A stretch of DNA of 64,000 nt from assembly GCF_040954835.1 (NCBI RefSeq), contig NC_090699.1:16857817-16921816 (forward strand), written 5' to 3'. Below, one piece after another: positions 35,300 to 48,000 of the stretch. Each line of letters opens with the position of its first letter. The first letter of the stretch is position 1. The notes beneath the pieces are model-generated. The model was given only the letters and a program-made list of their open reading frames with translations, was not told where the DNA came from and did not search any database. This DNA comes from Lepisosteus oculatus (Eukaryota > Chordata > Actinopteri > Semionotiformes > Lepisosteidae). A program made the translations under genes and the position numbers.

Positions 35300-35491
35300 A
35301 TGTTCAGGTGGGTATCTGCGTCAGCATGCGTAGGCTGCAAAGGAACAAGTAATATGTTTATTCCATGCTGAAAAAAAGAAGAAAGAAAACACCATTTTGG
35401 CCGTGATACCTGAAGAAGGCTCCACGGCCGAAACGTTGTGTTTTCTTTCTTCTTTTTTTTCAGCATGGAATAAACCTTTTACTTGTTCCTT
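35300..35491 (+). mobile_element. fold-back (palindromic) element with 11-bp target-site duplication
   Basis: The head GTTCAGGTGGGTATCTGCGTC..GGCTGC is followed by AAAGGAACAAGTAA. A long near-palindrome comes next: an arm through GAAGAAAGAAAACACCATTTTGGCCGTG, a short centre, and an arm CACGGCCGAAACGTTGTGTTTTC. It ends ACTTGTTCCTT. Flanks are an 11-bp direct repeat, CATAAATATAA, at 35289-35299 and 35492-35502. The long duplication argues for LINE-type target-primed insertion rather than a TA-specific transposase. Confidence 0.85.
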
Positions 35492-35502
35492 CATAAATAT
35501 AA

Positions 35503-36060
35503 TTGATCTGTTTTACGGGAACTGTCATTAGAAAGATTAAATGAACGAAAAATGAGTTGGAAATATAATGTCTAAAGTATTGTACCTCACAAAATCCGAG
35601 TTGTGTCCACTTCAGTGTTAAACGTCTGAACACCTTAAGGGTCTTTGATTTAAACGTCCTGTCAAAGAGAGACCTAAAGAGTTTTAGATTTAATGGCAAT
35701 GGTTGAATGAAACCTACAGTAGAAGCAGAGCAATGGGAATGACTTTTCTGTATAGGAAGGGAAATCATAAGGGTTTGAAGCCACTGCAGTAAAGCCTCAC
35801 AAGCCCGGAGAGAAACAATGGTGTAATGTTCATAGTGTACAAGCAGGTGACTGGTGGATTCAATACAGGACACACTCTCAGGACAGGCTGTATGGTGTGA
35901 AATGCACTACAGAAAACCTTTACAGTGAAATAATTCTTACTACCGCTCTGCTCAATGAAACCTGAACACTCTTGTGCATCCCCGGGTACAGAGAGTGGAT
36001 TTTTGGTCTATGAAGGTCTTCTTGTTTTTAATTAGTCACTGTTGACTTATACGTTAGCCC
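35503..36060. other. intergenic DNA, nothing recognised
   Basis: No feature supported. Confidence 0.45.
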
Positions 36061-36071
36061 ACAGACACTAG

Positions 36072-36452
36072 CTCTGAGACACCATTCCTGTGTGTGTGAG
36101 AGAGAGAGACAGCAGTACAGCTCTCTCCACTGCTCCAGCTGGGCTCTGAGACACCATTCCTGTGTGTGTGAGAGAGAGAGACAGCAGTACAGCTCTCTCC
36201 ACTGCTCAAGGTGGGCTCTGAGACACCATTCCTGTGTGTGTGAGAGAGAGAGACAGCAGTACAGCTCTCTCCACTGCTCAAGGTGGGCTCTGAGACACCA
36301 TTCCTGTGTGTGTGAGAGAGAGAGACAGCAGTACAGGTCTCTCCACTGCTCAAGGTGGGCTCTGAGACACCATTCCTGTGTGTGTGTGAGAGAGAGAGAC
36401 AGCAGTACAGCTCTCTCCACTGCTCAAGGTGGACTCTGAGACACCATTTCTG
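36072..36452. repeat. 72-bp minisatellite, five units plus a partial sixth
   Basis: Units beginning CTCTGAGACACCATTCCTG start at 36072, 36144, 36216, 36288, 36360 and 36434. The period is 72 bp, and 74 for the fifth because of one extra GT in its internal GT/GA microsatellite. Because 72 is a multiple of three, a repetitive 130-residue frame stays open on the minus strand. No start context or splice sites support coding. Confidence 0.95.
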
Positions 36453-36459
36453 TGTGTCA

Positions 36460-38640
36460 TCATCTCCAGTAGTTGGATAAATCTTACAGACAGAAAGTCA
36501 TTCCACTGCACTACCATGCCAAACTATTAGGGAACAGTGGGTTAAACCCCCCACTTCAGCAGGTTCACAGGTGTGGACCTGAGACATTGGGCCAGTCATT
36601 AAACAGCAGCTGATGCATGTCTGTGTGAGATAGTGGCAAAGATTCTGTAGGTTTGTTGGCCTGAACTGCCCTTTCTTGTCAGTTCTTACACATTAATCAC
36701 TGCCTGTAAACTCTGGAAGCTGCCTATTTGACACATTATGCGGTCAGTTACATAAGGCTTCCTTACTACTGAGATATTGAAAGGTCAGGTCTGCTACTAC
36801 ATTACATAATTCAGAAAACATGGGGGCATTCTCACTAATGTACACGGGACGGAATAATGTTGAACTTGTATCTAAATGACATACGGTATATAAAACTAAT
36901 ATTGGTACTGATCACATGAAAATCCACTACAATTTATGGAATGTTCTGAGTGCTATTTTAGCTGCAGAAATCTTTAAACAGCCCTGGGGTTCTAGCCAAC
37001 AACCAGGACACCATTCTTCATTTCTAATTCATTTACCATGTTTGACACTTTCTGTGCTGTTCTTGGTTTGAACCCAAGTACCATAGTAACAGTAATTTTA
37101 TTGTTATGGCAAAGGAGCTAATTAGAAACCGGTATCTGAGAGTTATTGAAACAATTTTGCAGGAATGAAGAAACATCACAGAATTAATGAGGTGGATTGA
37201 ACCAGATAAAAATGATTAAAAAAAAATCATGAGCAAATCAAATACTGTAAAACAATACGTTTTTGTCAAAACCCCATCAGGAACCACTTTGAACATTTTA
37301 CATGGAGACCATTTTTTATTTTGAAATGGTTTACAGCACATAATTATCTCTTTAAGTTTATCTTAATCAAAATGGTTGAAACAGAACGCTCCAGAAGAAG
37401 AGGTGCTGTGGTGAGGAAACCACGGATCTCCATTTCTTTGTAGACGTTTCACCACTCAGTGACTCCCTAGAAACAGTTCAGACAAGACGAAAAACCTAAC
37501 AGCTTTTCAGAAGAAGAAAAGAATGAAGTAGTCCCAGAGCTAGATTCCTGTTTTAACCCTCAAAAACAATTAAAAACAATGAAATTTTTGGAGGGAAAAC
37601 CAGTGAACCTTTGAGAGTTTTTGCACATCCCACGCTGAAACAAAAACCAGCACCAACAGCTGTTAATCCTAAAACCTCAGGCATACAGCTTTAACGAAAA
37701 AAGCCCCAAAACGAGAAAATCTAGAAAACGGGTAGTTTTGCGCCCACCTCCTTTTTTTCTGTCTCATGTTTATGCTTAATGATGTAAGCATTATTCATTG
37801 AAAAGGATTGCTTTGAAAACATGGGTAAAGTATGCTCGATGTTAACGACATGAAATGCTGTTTCATCTAATCTGGAGGCACGAGGGCCCTGCAGTGACCG
37901 CGTGTTTTGAAAAATTAGAATTGTTACTAAGTTACGATCATTATTCAAATTCTTTTTTTCCTCAGTCAAAGGTATGGCAGGCTTGGCCGTAGAACAAACG
38001 CGTTTCAGAGGCAATCTATAATTGTGATTGTGTCCAAAACACTCTGTGTAGGTGGCAGGAAAATATTGGCTGCCCCTCTGTTTATTTTTGCCCTGCCCAG
38101 TTTGTATTGGCCATTCAACAAGCTGAGTACAATCAGTAGTGCCTCATCCTGCCCACTTGCTCATCAATCACTTCATGGGCTTCTTCAAAGCAAGGACATA
38201 TTGGTTGGAGTTGCTCAATTAATGGAATGATTATGTCAAATTTTACTGCCCTAGTTGTGGTGGACCGGTCACCATTACTCTTATTGTGTTGTCTCTGTGA
38301 TTGAACTAGTAATATTAATACACTGTTTATAAAGTGAATTTATGATCGCTTTGATCAGTAAGGAGCGGTACACTTGTGCTGTAGCACACCCTCAATAGTA
38401 CAAGCAACATGGACCTGAAAATCCCAAAGTGTTCTTTTCGTGATTTAGGTACATCTTATGAATGAAAATATTATGCAAACCGCTATGCTTAAGTAAACAG
38501 ATGTTTTGCTATGAGAATCGCTCGAGGGGAATGGGGTGACAGTGGGTGTCTCAGACTTTTCTGTATTCTTTCCATCTTAACAGTAGTGCCATTGAACGTT
38601 TCCTCATTACTTCGCCCTATGTCAGCTTGAGGGGGTTACT
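36460..38640. other. intergenic DNA, nothing recognised
   Basis: No coding exon recognised. A stretch near 37380-37490 (GAAGAAGAGGTGCTGTGG.. and GACGTTTCACCACTCAGTG) resembles fish MITE ends, but too weakly to name. Confidence 0.4.
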
Positions 38641-38644
38641 GATC

Positions 38645-38848
38645 ACTCAATTCAATTTAATTTATTTTTATATAGGTTGCCCCAAGACGCATAACAAAGC
38701 AAGTGACCATACATGTTGTGAATACAGAACAGAAAAGACCAGAAGACAACGGAGGAGAGGAACCAAAAACTCCTTAGTAACCTCTAGGGGTCCAAAGTCA
38801 ACTGGCTGCCGAACCCCTTTGGGCATGCTAACGTTATATAATTAAAAA
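38645..38848 (+). repeat. dispersed repeat fragment (LINE/SINE tail type)
   Basis: Contains TTCAATTTAATTTATTTTTATATAGG, GAGAGGAACCAAAAACTCCTTAGTAACCTCTAGGGGTCC and TGCCGAACCCCTTTGGGC. These phrases recur in a common fish interspersed repeat. Assignment is from memory. Confidence 0.45.
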
Positions 38849-39911
38849 AAGGAATAAATGAATGAGGGCATTAATCCATCCATCATGTCTTCTGTATGTC
38901 AGTACTTCATGCAGATCTCTGTAGACCAGCAAAATTATAGCACGATAGCAGTGAGAGCTAGCTGTTGCCAAGCACATTTTCTGGCCATAATAATTCAATG
39001 TTTTCTGAAGACGCGTTTGAAAGGAAGGAGGCAAAACAAATTGATTTTGCAGACTGTTTGGAAGGCGACGGCGGAAGATTTAAAACATCAAAGTGATTTT
39101 ATGAAAATAAAAGATCTAAAAGCTGGTTCTTACACCACAAATATAACTGAGTAAATATTTAAAGAAATCCTTACAAGGCCGCAACAATAACAAGAGCATG
39201 TAGCAGACAGGCTATCTCATTATTATACTTCAGTGAGAACAGTAAAGTAGAGGATTTTTCTGCCTGCCTGTTCTGCTAGGAGAGAAAGCATTAACACACC
39301 AGCATATTAGAGTAACTGTCCACGTTCTCGGTGGAACAGCAAATACTGTACTATGCGCCAGCAGCTGCCTCATCTGAGCCCCCCAACTTTAATCTCACAC
39401 TCAATCTAACCCAAACCCCAAGTGCAGCGATAACCTTAACTTTCTGCTGAGGGACTGCTGAATTCACACTTTCTCCACACCTCAAAAAGCTCAGGACCTG
39501 TCATCAGAAGGCTAAGGCACAAACGCCTTTTCTCTTTGCAGAAAAGTCCAGCAACACTTAAAAAAAAAAAAAAAGTGTTGCTCTACGGCTTCAATACATG
39601 TACGGTCAAATCAGGTGGGCTTTGAAAACGATGGGACTGACATTCCCGCTAGCCGGAATTCACATCACGGTGGGAGCGCACAACAGTGGGAGTTACCGTG
39701 CGAGAGAGCTGTGTCAGGGGTTGCAATAGCAATAAGCGGTTATTTCTAAATCAACCTACTGCCGTCCGTTTGATGTATTGAATAAACAATGGTGAAATCT
39801 GTTAGAAAAATAACAATGCGATCCTAGAATAACCCTTCTACGAAGTGCATTTTTCGCTGTTTACTTTCAAAGGTCTCCTTGTCCGTGTCTTGTAAAGAAA
39901 GCTGCCCATGA
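38849..39911. other. intergenic DNA with one A-tract hairpin
   Basis: Perfect 10-bp arms AGCAACACTT (39550-39559) and AAGTGTTGCT (39573-39582) flank a run of A. Nothing else recognised. Confidence 0.45.
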
Positions 39912-40340
39912 AATGAGGTCCGTGGCGGCCTACCTGTTCGCTGCAACGTACCACAGTGGTTTACACACAGGTACGTGGAAAAGAAATGACACAGTTTTGC
40001 ACAATGGTGTGTCTAAAGGATAAGTTACTAGATTTGTGTTTCTTGGGTAAAGCTGTGTTTTTGTACTGTTTTTTTTTCCTTGTTTTGCTGCAGGATGAAG
40101 TGGAAACTGCTGCTGTACATCTCTCTGAGTGGTTTCTTTCGCCAAACATATCGTTTTCCTTGGCTTCATAAAACACGCAGCAGAACATGGGGAGCCGGCC
40201 TGAAAAGTGTCCTTTCAGGATGTATAATGCCATGCTCTATCCTGCCCCGTGTTACAAATATAAGCATCACTTTGTTTCGTCTTGAAGTTTTGACTCCTTT
40301 GAGAGCCCCGCTCCCAGGTTTTTCCCTTGACGTACTGTAG
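39912..40340 (+). other. possible two-exon small transcript
   Basis: A donor CACACAG|GTACGTGG at 39970 and an acceptor TTTTTTTTTCCTTGTTTTGCTGCAG at 40093 define a possible 123-bp intron. An ATG two bases into the second segment (40095) opens an 81-residue frame starting MKWKLLLYISLSGFF, signal-like but without family resemblance. A second ATG at 39912 opens a short frame before the donor. It could be a non-coding RNA or chance. Confidence 0.2.
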
Positions 40341-42585
40341 GGATTCTCAGCTAGGCTGGTGTCTTGTCGCTGTCGTTGGCTCTTTCAGTTGAGGTTTTCT
40401 ACAGCAGCGCCCCTGTCTCCGGGCTGTGCTGTTGAGAGTCTCAAGCCAGTGAGGTGTCTCAGCCCCTGTGCCACGGGTTTCTTACTAACACGATTTTACT
40501 TTTCACAGCTATGACTAGTGTGTTTCCAGAGTAAGGGCAGCTTTGATCTTTGGTCCCCTGTCATTCAAAATTAGTTTCCCCTCAAGATGCAGCCCTGTAG
40601 CTGGCACGAAGTCAACACCCAGGACACAGGCTGCACAATTGTTTCTTTGTGTATTGCAAACATCTCTATTAAAGCCCCTACCCCCCCCATCCCGAGTTTG
40701 CAAACTCAACACCTCCGAAACTTTATAACCTCTGATATCTGGTCTAATTTGCGTAGATAAGTCAGTGTTCTCAAACAATTTCGCCGCTGTTCACTTTTGC
40801 TTCACTTGTGGTGTTTTTGGTGTGATCACGTGTACTTAATGAGTTTCAGTACGTTTCACTTTTGTCCCTTCAAAAAAGTCAGTTGAAGTTAGAGACCCTG
40901 TCTGTTGAGAGAGGTTGACGTCTGCAGATCTTAATTGAAACAATCTCTCCTCTCATAGCTGATTGAGATATATGTGTAGTACCGGACAGAACTGGGCCTG
41001 ACCCCACTGGATTGATGAGAGATAAGACGTGATCACTGATCCCTTTCTGGCAAGTTTGTTTCCATTGATTCAGTGCAGGGAGTTTAGCACGGGCCCACAG
41101 CCAGCATTTATTTAACACGAATTTCACATTGACTCCGAAGTTTACATTTTTTTGTAGTATAGTTTGGTGAATTAAAAATAGATAAGCTGAGAAAATCTCA
41201 ATTTAAATGCACTGGGTTCAATGAGATACAAAAACAGATAGTTCTTTCTATCTAGCATAACATACTTTCTGGAAGATTTTCCTGCAATTGTTTTTTTTAG
41301 TATAATAGTAGTTATTTTACTAAGAACTCCTTAGATAGTGTATATCCATTGCTCTGTTTTTTATTGGCAAGAATTGTATCACCAGTTGGTAATTTGACCT
41401 CAGCATTTTGATAATAAATCTCAACAGCACTTCAGTGCTAGCTCCCAATGAGTCATTACAGAACTGATCAAAATTGCAGCATATTTCCTATATGAAAATG
41501 ATACATGTCTAGTTTTAGGGCTTAACGTTCTTTGCCACCTTGCCGAAGAGTTAATACAGGCTCTGACATGAATATTTAAAACAGTAACCACTCAGTGACA
41601 GTCAGTTCATTTCAGCACATGTCTTGTGAATCAGAACAGAACAAAACAACTGGAGGTTCAGTTTATAAGAGGGCTTGGGGTGTCATTTTGTGCCAGCTGG
41701 CTTGAATAGCTTCTACAGCTCTGTTCGGTAATTGAGAGGAAAATGGTCAATTCAAATACTGCTTGAAATGAAATGACAGCCCAAATATAACAAACATGGA
41801 AAAAAAAACAATACAGGCTTCCAAACATCTCACATCTCTGTGTCCAACTCCGCTGGTTTGCAGAATGCAGGGCTCAGCATGAAAAGCCCTCAGCGGTTTC
41901 AGAAGTCAGCTACAGAGACTGCTGAGCCACCACCTAAACAATAGCCCTGAAACATGTGGTCCATTCCCGCCGGTGACAAAGCACTTACCTTTTGTTCCTT
42001 ATTGTTAATTAAGTGTCAGTTCTAACTTTAGCCTTTGGCAAGGAAACTAAGATTATTGTCATTTGGGGCTTCTGAAGCACAAATTGCAGAGTGTGATCAA
42101 AGGTCAGAGTCCTAAAACCTTAAACACACTGAGATATTGAGCTGAAGATTAGGGTAGTCCCACAATTAGGTAACATATGGCACTGCATTCAGCCTCTAAC
42201 ACAGTACACATCCACTCAGCACACGTGCTAAAATCAGCTTTGTAACTCACCTGTGCACACACTGTTTGACGTTCTACCCAATTAATGCAAGGCAGCAATC
42301 AAGGCATTCATTGTTTAAAGGGGATTTAAACAGGTTAGGATATAAAACGCAACAAACAAGCAGGAAGAAAAAAAACAACAGAGAAGCATTGTTGAAGAAG
42401 TGACACCCAAGACGACATATTTGTAAATATAGAGAGATAAACAGGGAGAGATAAGACTCAGACACTAGTCAACAATGTGTTACAGTTGCGTGCTCTTTTG
42501 GGTCTGACACCCAGCAATGAAGCCATGTGCCTGAAACCTGTCCAACGTAAGAAGCAAACTGATGGAAAGCCATTAAGTGTTTCTT
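40341..42585. other. intergenic DNA, nothing recognised
   Basis: No coding exon or repeat supported. Several TTAATTAA / TAATTA motifs occur, as is normal for AT-rich DNA. Confidence 0.45.
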
Positions 42586-42589
42586 GATG

Positions 42590-42745
42590 GTGGAGTGGAA
42601 TGCAGAATTTCTGCCACACAGTTCTTGGTTCCTGGGTTCAAATACAGACCAGGGCACATTTGGTTTTGAGTTTGCATGTCCTCTCAATGTGGGTTTTCTT
42701 GATTTTATTGGCCAGTATGTTAGCATCTCTGTGTGTGTGCCCTGC
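42590..42745 (+). repeat. degraded tRNA-SINE fragment
   Basis: TTCCTGGGTTCAAATACAGACC (B-box-like) is followed by TTTGAGTTTGCATGTCCTCTCAATGTGGGTTTTC. This is the same order as in the better-preserved element at 62030. Confidence 0.5.
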
Positions 42746-44470
42746 TATGGCCCAGTTGGAGTGTAGTGTCCTGTCTTTTGCCCAGTGCTTCATGGTGACA
42801 GGGCTCTCACTAAGAAAGAACATCTTTCTGACAATGGATGGGAGAGTATCTTTCATTGACAAAAAATGTCAGGTGATCTTAAAGCAAACCAAACATCTCC
42901 ATATTGATTGTACTTGCTCGGTTTATTGACATCAACTGTCTAGACACATTCAACACTCCTTACCTGTGTAGATTCTCAATGGAGCCTTCTGAATTCCCAG
43001 CCAATAAAAACAGTGCAGACTGCTAGGTTACAGAGGAAAAGAGGGCAATTCTGCCTTAGGGTATTGAAATTCATTGACTTAGTAAAACAGTCTGCAGCAG
43101 GAAGAATGAGTGTGGACAGTAGATAAATCTGATTACTGCTATCTTGGGATAAGCTACACTTCAGATTATGTTACAAAAGTCAACATTCTTTATTTATTAT
43201 TCTTTAAAGTAAACTTACCATGATTTATCCTTTTTAAGACCTAATTTTCTTTTTTTATTTTTAAATGGCTAACACAATAAAATCTTGCTTTTAGAGTATT
43301 TCCTTGTAAGTCTACACCAGGCAAACCATTGAAATTCATATAAGCTATTTCATTTCACTCTTTCGAAACTGGCATTAATGAGAATTGAGTATCTATATAG
43401 TTACTCTTTTTTAAGTTAGAAGTCACCCAAAAGGTCTTGATGTATTATTGCAGTCAACACAGCACAGAAAATACAATTCCAAAATGTTTTCATTCATTAA
43501 GAAGCCCTTGAATGCAACAATTTACAGTAATTTGGATATTAATTACACAGAGGTAATCCTTTATCTGAGTTTATTATTGCTGGAATCCATGAACCACTGA
43601 ATGAGGCTGCAATGCACTGTAGTAACATTCCAGCATGCTCCCTGGGCTGAAGTATCAAACCACTGACCTCAAGACAAAACCAGTACAGGAATATCAGTTG
43701 AAAACAAAGTTTGGCAGCTTCAGGCATGTTCCACAAAAACAGGCCTGATTTCAATGGAGTCCAGTGATTGGAACCAGATGATAACCTGGAACAAGACTTT
43801 TAATTTTTAACAACTATCTCACACAGAGCAGCTTGACAATCTGCTGACAATACAATATAATTTGCGAACCTTACCTGAGCTAAACAAATTACTTCACACT
43901 TATAGAACATTTTGCAAGAAAATATGGTCTTCACGTAGGAAGACAATTTCCCGTATTAAACTCCTGCTACATATGTAGATATTTTAATGATCGAAACCAC
44001 ATTCTACACTCACTATTCTTTTTTAGTCCTTTTTATTTTAGATAATGATTGTTTCAGCAATGCAGGACACCGAAAACAAGCCTTGCACAGGATCTCGAAC
44101 TGGCTGGCACATTCTTGAACAAATTAAAGGCTCAAGAAAAATGTTTTTAAAGTAAAGTTTAATGGTTCATAAAAATCTTTTGCAGACTAGAATGTGAAGC
44201 ATTTTCCTGGAGACCAAGTGTGCAGCTAGCAGAGTGCTGGCCAGGTGGCAGAGAGAGAGATGCAAGCTATTGCAGAGCTTCCTAAGATCACACTGTCACT
44301 TGGCTGAGCTTGGTGTTATGGAACCAAAGCAATGTTCAATAACCGATTCAGTCTGATTAACGTTAACTCGGGTGTTAATGGCTTTTAGAGATTCAAAGCT
44401 AAGATTAATTAGTACTTTCTAATACTTTAGCTTTAGCAGTTGCAAATTATGCACAGGACTCAAATTAAAC
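42746..44470. other. intergenic DNA, nothing recognised
   Basis: No feature supported. A segment near 44340-44415 rich in TTAAC/TAATTAG motifs could be a conserved non-coding element, but this cannot be judged from one genome. Confidence 0.4.
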
Positions 44471-44471
44471 A

Positions 44472-45085
44472 ATCCAGGTACTGACCAGGCTCACACCTGC
44501 TGAGCTTCAGTGGGTTGGCAGTTATGGGTTGCAGCCATATCACCCCGCAACTCACAGCTGGCTGCCCACTGAAGCTCAGCAGGTGTGAGCCTGGTTAGTA
44601 CCTGGATGAGAGACCTCCTGGGAAAAACTAAGGTTGCTGCTGGAAGAGGTGTTAGTAGGGCCAGTAGGGGGTGCCCACCCTGCAGTCTGTGTGGGTCCAG
44701 CATAGTGAAGGGGACACTATACTGTCATAAAGGCGCCGTCCTTCGGATGAGACGTAAAACCGAGTTCCTGACTCTCTGTGCTCATTAAAAATCCCAGGGC
44801 ATTTCTCAAAAAGAGTAGGGGTTTAACCCCCATGTCCTGGCCATATTTCCCATTGGCCCTTACTAATCATGGCCTCCTAATAATCCCCATCTATGAACTG
44901 GCTTCATCACTCTGTTCTCCTCCACACTGAGAGCTGGTGTGTGGTGAGCGTTCTGGTGCACTATGGCTGCTGTTGCATCATCCAGGTGGGGCTTCACACT
45001 GGTGGTGGTGGAGGGGATCCCCATTACCTGTAAAGCGCTTTGAGTGGCGTGTCCAGCAAAGCGCTATATACAGTAAGTGTAAGCA
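44472..45085 (+). repeat. 5S-rRNA-derived SINE (SINE3 type) with inverted head duplication
   Basis: From about 44528 the sequence follows 5S rRNA: GCAGCCATATCACC, GAAGCTCAGCAGGTGTGAGCC, then CTGGTTAGTACCTGGATGAGAGACCTCCTGGGAA, which covers the internal promoter. A body and an L2-like tail follow (CTGTAAAGCGCTTTGAGTGG..AAAGCGCTATATACAG), ending in an ATT repeat. In front of it, 44472-44517 is the reverse complement of 44564-44610, so a piece of a second 5S head points the other way. Confidence 0.88.
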
Positions 45086-45089
45086 ATTA

Positions 45090-48000
45090 TTATTATTACT
45101 ATAGCATTATCTTTTGTTGCAATGAGGTAAGGGAGAGCAACAGCCAGCACTGAATAGAGGACTACCAGGACTGGGAAGCGCCTGTGTGTCGAATCTTCTT
45201 GATTGACTCTGAATGACAGCTTGAGCCTTGTGAGCCTTCAGAGAAACGTCTTGAAGTTTCCATCTTCTGAAAGAAGATATTTCATCCTCCCGTTAAAGCT
45301 AGCATTTTTGTCAAACTGTAAATAATTAAAGAACAAACATGTACTTCATGATGTCCACCCAAAAAAAAAAAATTGAGGGAAAAAAGAAAAACTTTTGTGC
45401 CTATATCCCATTTGCCCAAGTTAACTTGACAAGGAAATCACATGATTGTTTTCCGGTGGTTTAGAGAACTCGAATGTCATTTGCACTATGTCATGTATTT
45501 AAATATAAACTCACACACTCATTCTGGGCTCTTACAGTACATTCTCTTATTATGACATCACAACAAAAGCAGCTACTTTAGCGTGATAAAGTGTATTGTG
45601 TTTATATGGGAAACAGATACAGAGAAAATTATTGTTCCACAAGGAGCTCATTTTCATTTGGAAATCACTAACGTCTTACCCAGTTAAATGCATGAGGCAG
45701 AAGGAATTTAAGTAGTGCAAAAAATAAACCCCAGTCAGTTATTGTATATTTGTGACTATCAAGGTCATACTTTTCTTTTTGTTGTTGAAGCAAGCTCTTG
45801 AAAAACAGTTTTAGAAACCTAGAGTTTCTAATTTTCCTATTCATTGTCTGCTCAATAGACTCTGCAGCGTATTGTATTAAATGAGTGTGGTCATGACTCA
45901 GTCTCCCCATATTCATAGTCCAACGTGTACAACTCTTCCTTCTTTTCAGAACCAAACAAACTCCAGGCCTGTCTCGTTTGCAAACTTACTTATTTATGTG
46001 TAAAAAAAACAGAAAAGGATAGTAAACTACGAAGTAAATAACTTTTATGCTGTGCCTTTATTTTACAAACATTATATATTTTGAATTTTATTTTTAATAT
46101 ACTGTATATATATAATATATAGATAGATAGATATATAGAATATAAATTATCTTCAATGAAGAATTAAAAGTATGTCATTTTTCAGGCACTGTTGTGGATT
46201 CAGTAGTGATACAAAGACACAGGGAATTCATTTAGGATGGAGCTTTGAAAATGCATCTTTTCTCAAAATAGTATTGGTTGTCTGGAACCCACTAACTGCT
46301 TTTTGAGCCAGATGGTTGAAGCCCAAACTTTGGGCAACTTTAAGAACCAGCTGGATGAAATTTTAGATTCATTCAGCAAACTAACTACCAAACAAGCGAG
46401 ATCTGTCGAATGGCCACCCCACTTTTGCCTCCTTTCTTATCTTCATAATTTACAATGTATGATTTAGAGACTGCAAATATACAAAATATTCCTAAATATT
46501 CCAAATTAAAGTGACCTGGATTCAATTGATCAAGATATATCTACTTTTAATTCAGCTCAGAATATGGTAGTTTTAATGAACCATTCTGAGTTTGTTTCTT
46601 TAAAAACAAAAGGAGTAACTCTAAGCACTCAGGCCATTAATTTCCATTGTAAAATCTGAATAATGAAGGGATTTGGCTATCAATCCTAGAATGTAATTTC
46701 CTCTTTAGTTTAATCCACTGAGGCTTGAGGCCTCACTCTTAAGGTTAAGGTCACAGGCCCATGGGACATGTACAGGAAATAGCTGTGTGCAGCTTGGATT
46801 TTAATTAACATAACTGCATACTTGTAAATATAACACCAAAATATTATTTTGGAACAACTGCTCTTTGCATTTTAACACATTTTTGAAAAACGAAGTCAGA
46901 GGGAATAATAGCTTGCGAGTGGTGTAACTTTTAAAGATGACTATGTATGGTGCAGACATTTGTGACTTGAACATTTTGCCTAAGCGCATTGTAAACTTAT
47001 CGAATTTCACCTATTTTTCTAGCAATTTAAAATCCCTCCAAAAGAAGGAGAAAAGATGTCTCACGGCTGAAGTATACCAACTTGAGCACAAACCACAAAA
47101 AATAATCAGACGTCAGGCTTAAGGGCAAACTAAATATTGACGTTTTAGACTGCAGAGAGTAGCTACTGAGAGATGAAAAGACCAGAACACAACCATATGT
47201 CAGCCATGTGAATGGACATCAATGCTGCCGAAATATTACAAACCTTTCACTTCTCCTCCTGAATCACTCCTTGTGCCAGCTGGGCGAGCTCTCCCAATGC
47301 CACCACTGATACGCTTTTGTCTTAAATGTCCGGATTCAATCGGCAAAAAAACAGCACAGAAGGAGGCTTTTCTATTTCATTGGTCTTCATGGCTTTAGTG
47401 CATTAAGGTTGAACATAATTAAAATAAAGCACTAAAATGTCATATTCAAATTAAAGAAGAAAGGGCTGCTGTACGTTTTTTTTGGACGGATTTTTCCACA
47501 TACGCAAGCCAGGCAATCATAAGACCAATTGAGCTCAGCCTTTAAATGGTATTCCCCACCACTGTTAACACAAGACTCCCTTTCTCAAGAATTCTGCGAC
47601 CACCTGCGTATGGAGTGAATGATATCGATCATGGAGAATCAAAAAACATGCATCTATTTATTGAGACAAATTCAGCAGAGGAAGAAAAATATTTTATTAG
47701 CTTAGCTCTGACCAGTTTCCAGTGTTGGCATAGTGCATGATAATATGAATTGAACAGCAGCTCATTGTTTGCAGACAGAATGGCGCTCTGTATGGGGTCA
47801 CTGCTGGATCCTAAACATCACAGACAGAAGGAAACTATACACTGGAATTCTTCTCCTTCTATTAATGTTTTATTAGCCATGTGAACGAACAGGTCAGAAA
47901 GTCGCACTCACCACACAGTGAGTCTGTGGTGCCTAGCAGCTGTATAAGTGTGCAGTTTAATACAGGCTTTAGCGAAATAACTTCTGGCGGAATAATCTGT

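Noticed and set aside
36028-36439. Repeat protein frames of 115-130 residues
   Set aside because: They are an artefact of a 72-bp minisatellite whose period is divisible by three.
44528-44650. A genuine 5S rRNA gene
   Set aside because: The sequence is 5S-like but diverged, lacks a T-run terminator at the expected place, and continues into a SINE body found again at 14935-15365.
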